A program made the position numbers and the translations under genes. Shown here piece by piece: positions 6,229 through 8,195 of a stretch of DNA of 8,195 bases (its first letter is position 1; every line of letters starts with the position of its first letter). The notes beneath the pieces were generated by a model. It made no database searches. It was not told the DNA's origin and saw only the letters and a list, made by a program, of their open reading frames with translations. Location of the stretch: the NCBI GenBank assembly GCA_028276075.1, contig JAPYXA010000015.1, positions 1 through 8,195 of the forward strand. Direction: 5' to 3'. Origin of the DNA: Minisyncoccota bacterium (lineage in GTDB: Bacteria > Patescibacteriota > Minisyncoccia > UBA6257 > HR35).

Positions 6229-6830
6229 TTCTCCTCCTGTATAAAAAGCAATCTTTGGTTTATTTTGAATCGGAGGCAGTATAAATTTTTTACATAATTT
6301 ACAATTTCTTCTAATTTTACTTTTGAAAATTCATCATTAATTCGAGGAAAATCAGTAAGAATTTTACCAACTCCAAAATCTAAATTTACTCTTTCGATCG
6401 CTTCTTTGCCATACATTATCACAAGCTCTGTTGAGCCTCCACCAATATTAATTAAAAGCAAAGGTTCATTTAAATTGCATTTTCCAACAAGAGCCATTTC
6501 TAAATAAAAATTCTCCAAATCTTGATCAATAATATTGAAATAAAGACCAGTTCTTAAAAAGACTTCGTCAATAAAATTAACTTTAGTTTCTGGTGCTAAT
6601 TTTCTAAAAATTCCTGTAGCATAAAGTCTTATAGGTGTATATTTGTTTTCTTCTTTTATTGCTTCTAAAAGTTCGAATAGTTCCTTTTTATTTTCTGGAG
6701 AAATTCCACCTTCAGGATCAAAACCTTCTTTAAAATATAAACTTCTTTGGAGTATTAAATTTAATTTTTCGTTGGAATATTTATAAACCTTAACTGTTGA
6801 TGAGCCTATGTCTACTAAAATTTTTTCCAT
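6225..6830 (-). CDS. N-terminal half of the Ppx/GppA-type phosphatase (split gene)
   Basis: The 201-residue frame starts with the first half of an ASKHA-fold exopolyphosphatase / guanosine pentaphosphate phosphatase: phosphate-1 loop VDIGSSTVKVY (6-16), ATGIFRKL (71-78), and phosphate-2 loop LINIGGGSTELV (126-137), followed by LDFGVGKIL (150-158), the equivalent of the usual plG-x-x-r-l segment. The family normally needs a second half of the fold of similar size. Here the in-frame sequence loses protein character after residue 183 and stops at TGA 6225-6227, while the missing half appears in the -1 frame. Residues 1-183 plus 236 codons in the -1 frame give a 419-residue fusion. The gene starts about one base after the predicted transcription start, so its mRNA may be leaderless. 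Substrate (polyphosphate or pppGpp) cannot be told from the sequence. Confidence 0.85.
   Translation of the reverse strand: MEKILVDIGSSTVKVYKYSNEKLNLILQRSLYFKEGFDPEGGISPENKKELFELLEAIKEENKYTPIRLYATGIFRKLAPETKVNFIDEVFLRTGLYFNIIDQDLENFYLEMALVGKCNLNEPLLLINIGGGSTELVIMYGKEAIERVNLDFGVGKILTDFPRINDEFSKVKLEEIVNYVKNLYCLRFKINQRLLFIQEEN
6282..6288 (-). promoter_or_regulatory. Canonical -1 slippery heptamer (A AAT TTA) joining the two halves of the Ppx fusion
   Basis: In the zero frame the mRNA reads GTA AAA AAT TTA TAC. The heptamer A AAT TTA is an X-XXY-YYZ slippery site, the same type as the Rous sarcoma virus gag-pol site. A -1 slip there enters exactly the frame that encodes the missing second half, giving VKNLILPPIQNKPKIAFYTG across the join. 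Five bases further on, CCTCC (6276-6272) can pair with GGAGG (6237-6233), a weak five-pair stem with a 34-base loop. The rival explanation is loss of one base from the run of six A (6286-6291) or the three T after it, by mutation or sequencing error. Confidence 0.5.
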
Positions 6831-6837
6831 TTTTAAA

Positions 6838-6868
6838 ATTATACAAAAAAAATTTTCCTTAATGTCAA
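6838..6868 (-). promoter_or_regulatory. Candidate promoter of the Ppx fusion gene, leaderless
   Basis: On the minus strand a perfect TTGACA (6868-6863) and a perfect TATAAT (6843-6838) are 19 bases apart, two longer than ideal. The start would fall at about 6831, so the ATG at 6830 would be at or next to the 5' end of the mRNA. This agrees with the absence of a Shine-Dalgarno sequence. The -35 box overlaps the left arm of the inverted repeat at 6853-6910, which could serve as an operator. Confidence 0.55.
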
Positions 6869-6910
6869 AATATTTAAATTTAATATTGAAATATTAAAAC
6901 ATTAAGAAAA
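6853..6910. repeat. AT-rich imperfect inverted repeat overlapping the -35 box
   Basis: The left arm at 6853-6865 (TTTTCCTTAATGT) matches the right arm at 6899-6910 (ACATTAAGAAAA) with one bulged C. A symmetric 3x3 mismatch follows, and a second pairing of AATATTT (6869-6875) with AAATATT (6889-6895) encloses a 13-base loop. About 19 pairs form in all. It lies just upstream of the Ppx fusion gene and overlaps its -35 box, so it may be a repressor or activator site, or a weak structure between genes. Confidence 0.5.
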
Positions 6911-6949
6911 ATCGGAAAAGTAATCCACAATTTCAATCTAAGTGCATCG

Positions 6950-6978
6950 AATCTGCGGACGTCGTACGTCCGCAGATT
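6950..6978. repeat. GC-rich perfect palindrome (13-base arms, 3-base loop)
   Basis: The arms AATCTGCGGACGT (6950-6962) and ACGTCCGCAGATT (6966-6978) are exact reverse complements around CGT. With one bulged G (6949) the stem extends by three more pairs (6946-6948 with 6979-6981). It begins 11 bases after the stop of the M16 peptidase gene. Its high G+C stands out sharply from the surrounding DNA. On the minus strand, the direction of transcription, no T-tract follows, so it is not a standard terminator. On the plus strand GATTTTATTAAT follows, but no plus-strand gene leads into it. A CAATCT at 6934-6939 could pair with the outer right arm instead (6974-6979). It may be an mRNA 3'-end stabiliser, a protein-binding site or a dispersed genomic repeat. 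Confidence 0.75.
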
Positions 6979-6989
6979 GATTTTATTAA

Positions 6990-8135
6990 TCAGTAGAAAA
7001 TTATCGCAGATCTTTCTGGGCTTTTGTTGATTTGATCAATTAATTGAAATATTTTTCCCTTATTAATTCTTATTATTTTTTTTCGAGTATAAGAAAAATT
7101 AATAGGCTTTCTCAAAAACAATAAGCTTTGAATAAAAATTTCTAATTTTTTTGGTAATGTCAGGTTTCTACTAAAATTACTTAAAAAAGGTTTGAGCAAG
7201 TTTTTAAATAAATCATTATCCCATTTATTTTTAAAATATTTTATATTTTTAAAAATAATTTGGAGACCCTTATAAATGCTTTGTTTATTTTTGCTCAAAA
7301 AATAAAAACATAGATAATGATTATTTAATAATTCTTCTAAAGTAAAGTTCATTCTATAAATATCGAAATCCATTAATTCTTCTTGAATTTTTAGCTTCAG
7401 ATAAGTAGCGAGTATTTTTATTATAAGCGCCCTATCTAAACTTTTTATTTTGAGCGGCAATTTTATAAACAAAAAACAATAATAAAAATCATTTAGTTGT
7501 TTATGTTTTCTAAAAATTATTTTTTGATTTAAGTAAAGATTAAATGATGGTATTTTATAAGCTTTAGCTTTAGAAAATTTATATTTAGAAAGCTCTCGGA
7601 GCAAAGAGGTATCGCTACTACTTACAAAAATTTTAAGATGATTATTTAGAAAATCATTTTTGTAAAAATTTTTTATATCATTCAGATTTAATTTTTTTAA
7701 TATAGGCAACTGTTCTTCATTTGTCAAGATTTTTACATTTTTAAAAGCTAATTTCTTAGCTAAATTATATAAAATATTTTCAGTATTAAGATTTGTTATT
7801 TCGATCTCATTTATTAGTTTTTCTTTAACCAAATGGAAATATTCTTCCATAAATTCTAAATCAAAAACTGTGTTTACAATATCTATCAATAACTTATCAT
7901 TTTGAACACCTATTTCTAAATTTGTACTATATAAAGAGGTTGAACCCTTAAAGCATGTTATCTTAAATTTTTCATTGATTAAGATTAGAAAATAGTGCTC
8001 AAAAAGATGTGCTGTTAAAAATTTTTCTGGTGGGAAATATTTATTATACAAATTTAAATAAATTAAATCATTATTTTGTGGTGTTTTAATAAAATAAAAT
8101 TCTGGATTTTTAAACAAAAGTTTATATCTAAACAT
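6990..8135 (-). CDS. Divergent M16-family (pitrilysin-type) zinc peptidase
   Basis: A 381-residue protein with the inverted zinc motif H-x-x-E-H in AHLFEHYFL (His43, Glu46, His47), the hallmark of M16 peptidases, which cut short or unfolded peptides in a clam-shaped chamber. Following the family order, KGSTSLYST (63-71) replaces the usual GG-x-x-NA-x-T, and EEYFHLVKEKLINEIEI (97-113) matches the helix that gives the third zinc ligand, probably Glu110. Residues about 195-380 would be the second, non-catalytic half-domain. The length suits a single M16B subunit, which usually works as a dimer or with a partner. The sequence is strongly diverged and rich in Lys, Asn, Ile and Phe. The ATG at 8135 has no Shine-Dalgarno sequence, and the frame stays open 20 more codons to the window edge, so the true start may lie further upstream. 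It ends in TGA, 159 bases before the Ppx fusion gene. Confidence 0.75.
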   Translation of the reverse strand: MFRYKLLFKNPEFYFIKTPQNNDLIYLNLYNKYFPPEKFLTAHLFEHYFLILINEKFKITCFKGSTSLYSTNLEIGVQNDKLLIDIVNTVFDLEFMEEYFHLVKEKLINEIEITNLNTENILYNLAKKLAFKNVKILTNEEQLPILKKLNLNDIKNFYKNDFLNNHLKIFVSSSDTSLLRELSKYKFSKAKAYKIPSFNLYLNQKIIFRKHKQLNDFYYCFLFIKLPLKIKSLDRALIIKILATYLKLKIQEELMDFDIYRMNFTLEELLNNHYLCFYFLSKNKQSIYKGLQIIFKNIKYFKNKWDNDLFKNLLKPFLSNFSRNLTLPKKLEIFIQSLLFLRKPINFSYTRKKIIRINKGKIFQLIDQINKSPERSAIIFY

Positions 8136-8195
8136 TATTAATTTAAATTTTAATAAAAATACTTTTTTTAAAAAAATGGCCGTGGAATTAATCCA

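Noticed and set aside
5572..6240. A separate gene for the deoxyribosyltransferase-like protein with GGAGGAG as ribosome binding site and TTG or ATG start
   Set aside because: The GGAGGAG encodes Gly-Gly-Glu in a frame that continues upstream, and the first 95 residues complete the Ppx fold of the neighbour. Internal initiation remains possible as a secondary product.
6831..6989. tRNA or small RNA gene in the gap
   Set aside because: No cloverleaf or T-loop motif is visible; the structure is explained by one palindrome and one inverted repeat.
6950..6992. Rho-independent terminator of the M16 peptidase gene
   Set aside because: The hairpin is strong and well placed, but the minus strand after it reads CGATGCACTTAG with no T-tract.
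1..8195. CRISPR array, transposase or insertion sequence ends
   Set aside because: No regularly spaced repeat longer than 13 bases, no transposase-like ORF and no flanking inverted repeats with target duplication were seen.

Overview
The window is very AT-rich (roughly a quarter G+C). It is densely packed with bacterial genes, uses the standard code (Trp is TGG; TGA ends two genes), and has no Shine-Dalgarno sequence before any clear start. These traits, and the look of the proteins (a multi-TM sensor typical of small-genome bacteria, a Ppx/GppA protein joined to a deoxyribosyltransferase-like domain), suggest a Candidate Phyla Radiation/Patescibacteria genome. That placement is an inference from style, not from a marker gene.

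Layout. All genes but one are on the minus strand, so they are listed here in minus-strand order. At 8135-6990 is a divergent M16-type zinc peptidase. At 6831-6989 is a regulatory gap with a GC-rich perfect palindrome, an AT-rich inverted repeat and a probable leaderless promoter. At 6830-5572 is one Ppx/GppA + nucleoside 2-deoxyribosyltransferase-like protein, split into two frames at a canonical -1 slippery heptamer. glyA (4333-5577) is the only plus-strand gene and overlaps the end of the Ppx unit tail to tail. Between glyA and the next minus-strand gene lies a small broken ORF (4256-4014) with an in-frame TGA.

The left half (3948 to the window start) is a minus-strand cluster: a PlsC-type acyltransferase fused to a PhcB-like methyltransferase, a second class I methyltransferase, a LuxI/FeeM/OlsB-like N-acyltransferase of the GNAT superfamily, and the membrane part of a 7TM-type sensor, probably a histidine kinase cut by the window edge. 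The last three genes overlap (ATGA, then 14 bases if the frameshifted tail of the acyltransferase is real). Two acyltransferases and two methyltransferases next to a membrane sensor suggest that the cluster makes an acylated, methylated lipid or aminolipid and may sense it. This is the most interesting system in the window and remains a hypothesis.

Three lesions occur in 8.2 kb: a frameshift in the Ppx fusion, a frameshift in the acyltransferase, and a nonsense codon in the small ORF. Two lie at A/T runs, so sequencing error must be weighed against recoding or gene decay. No RNA gene, CRISPR array, insertion sequence or convincing intrinsic terminator was found.
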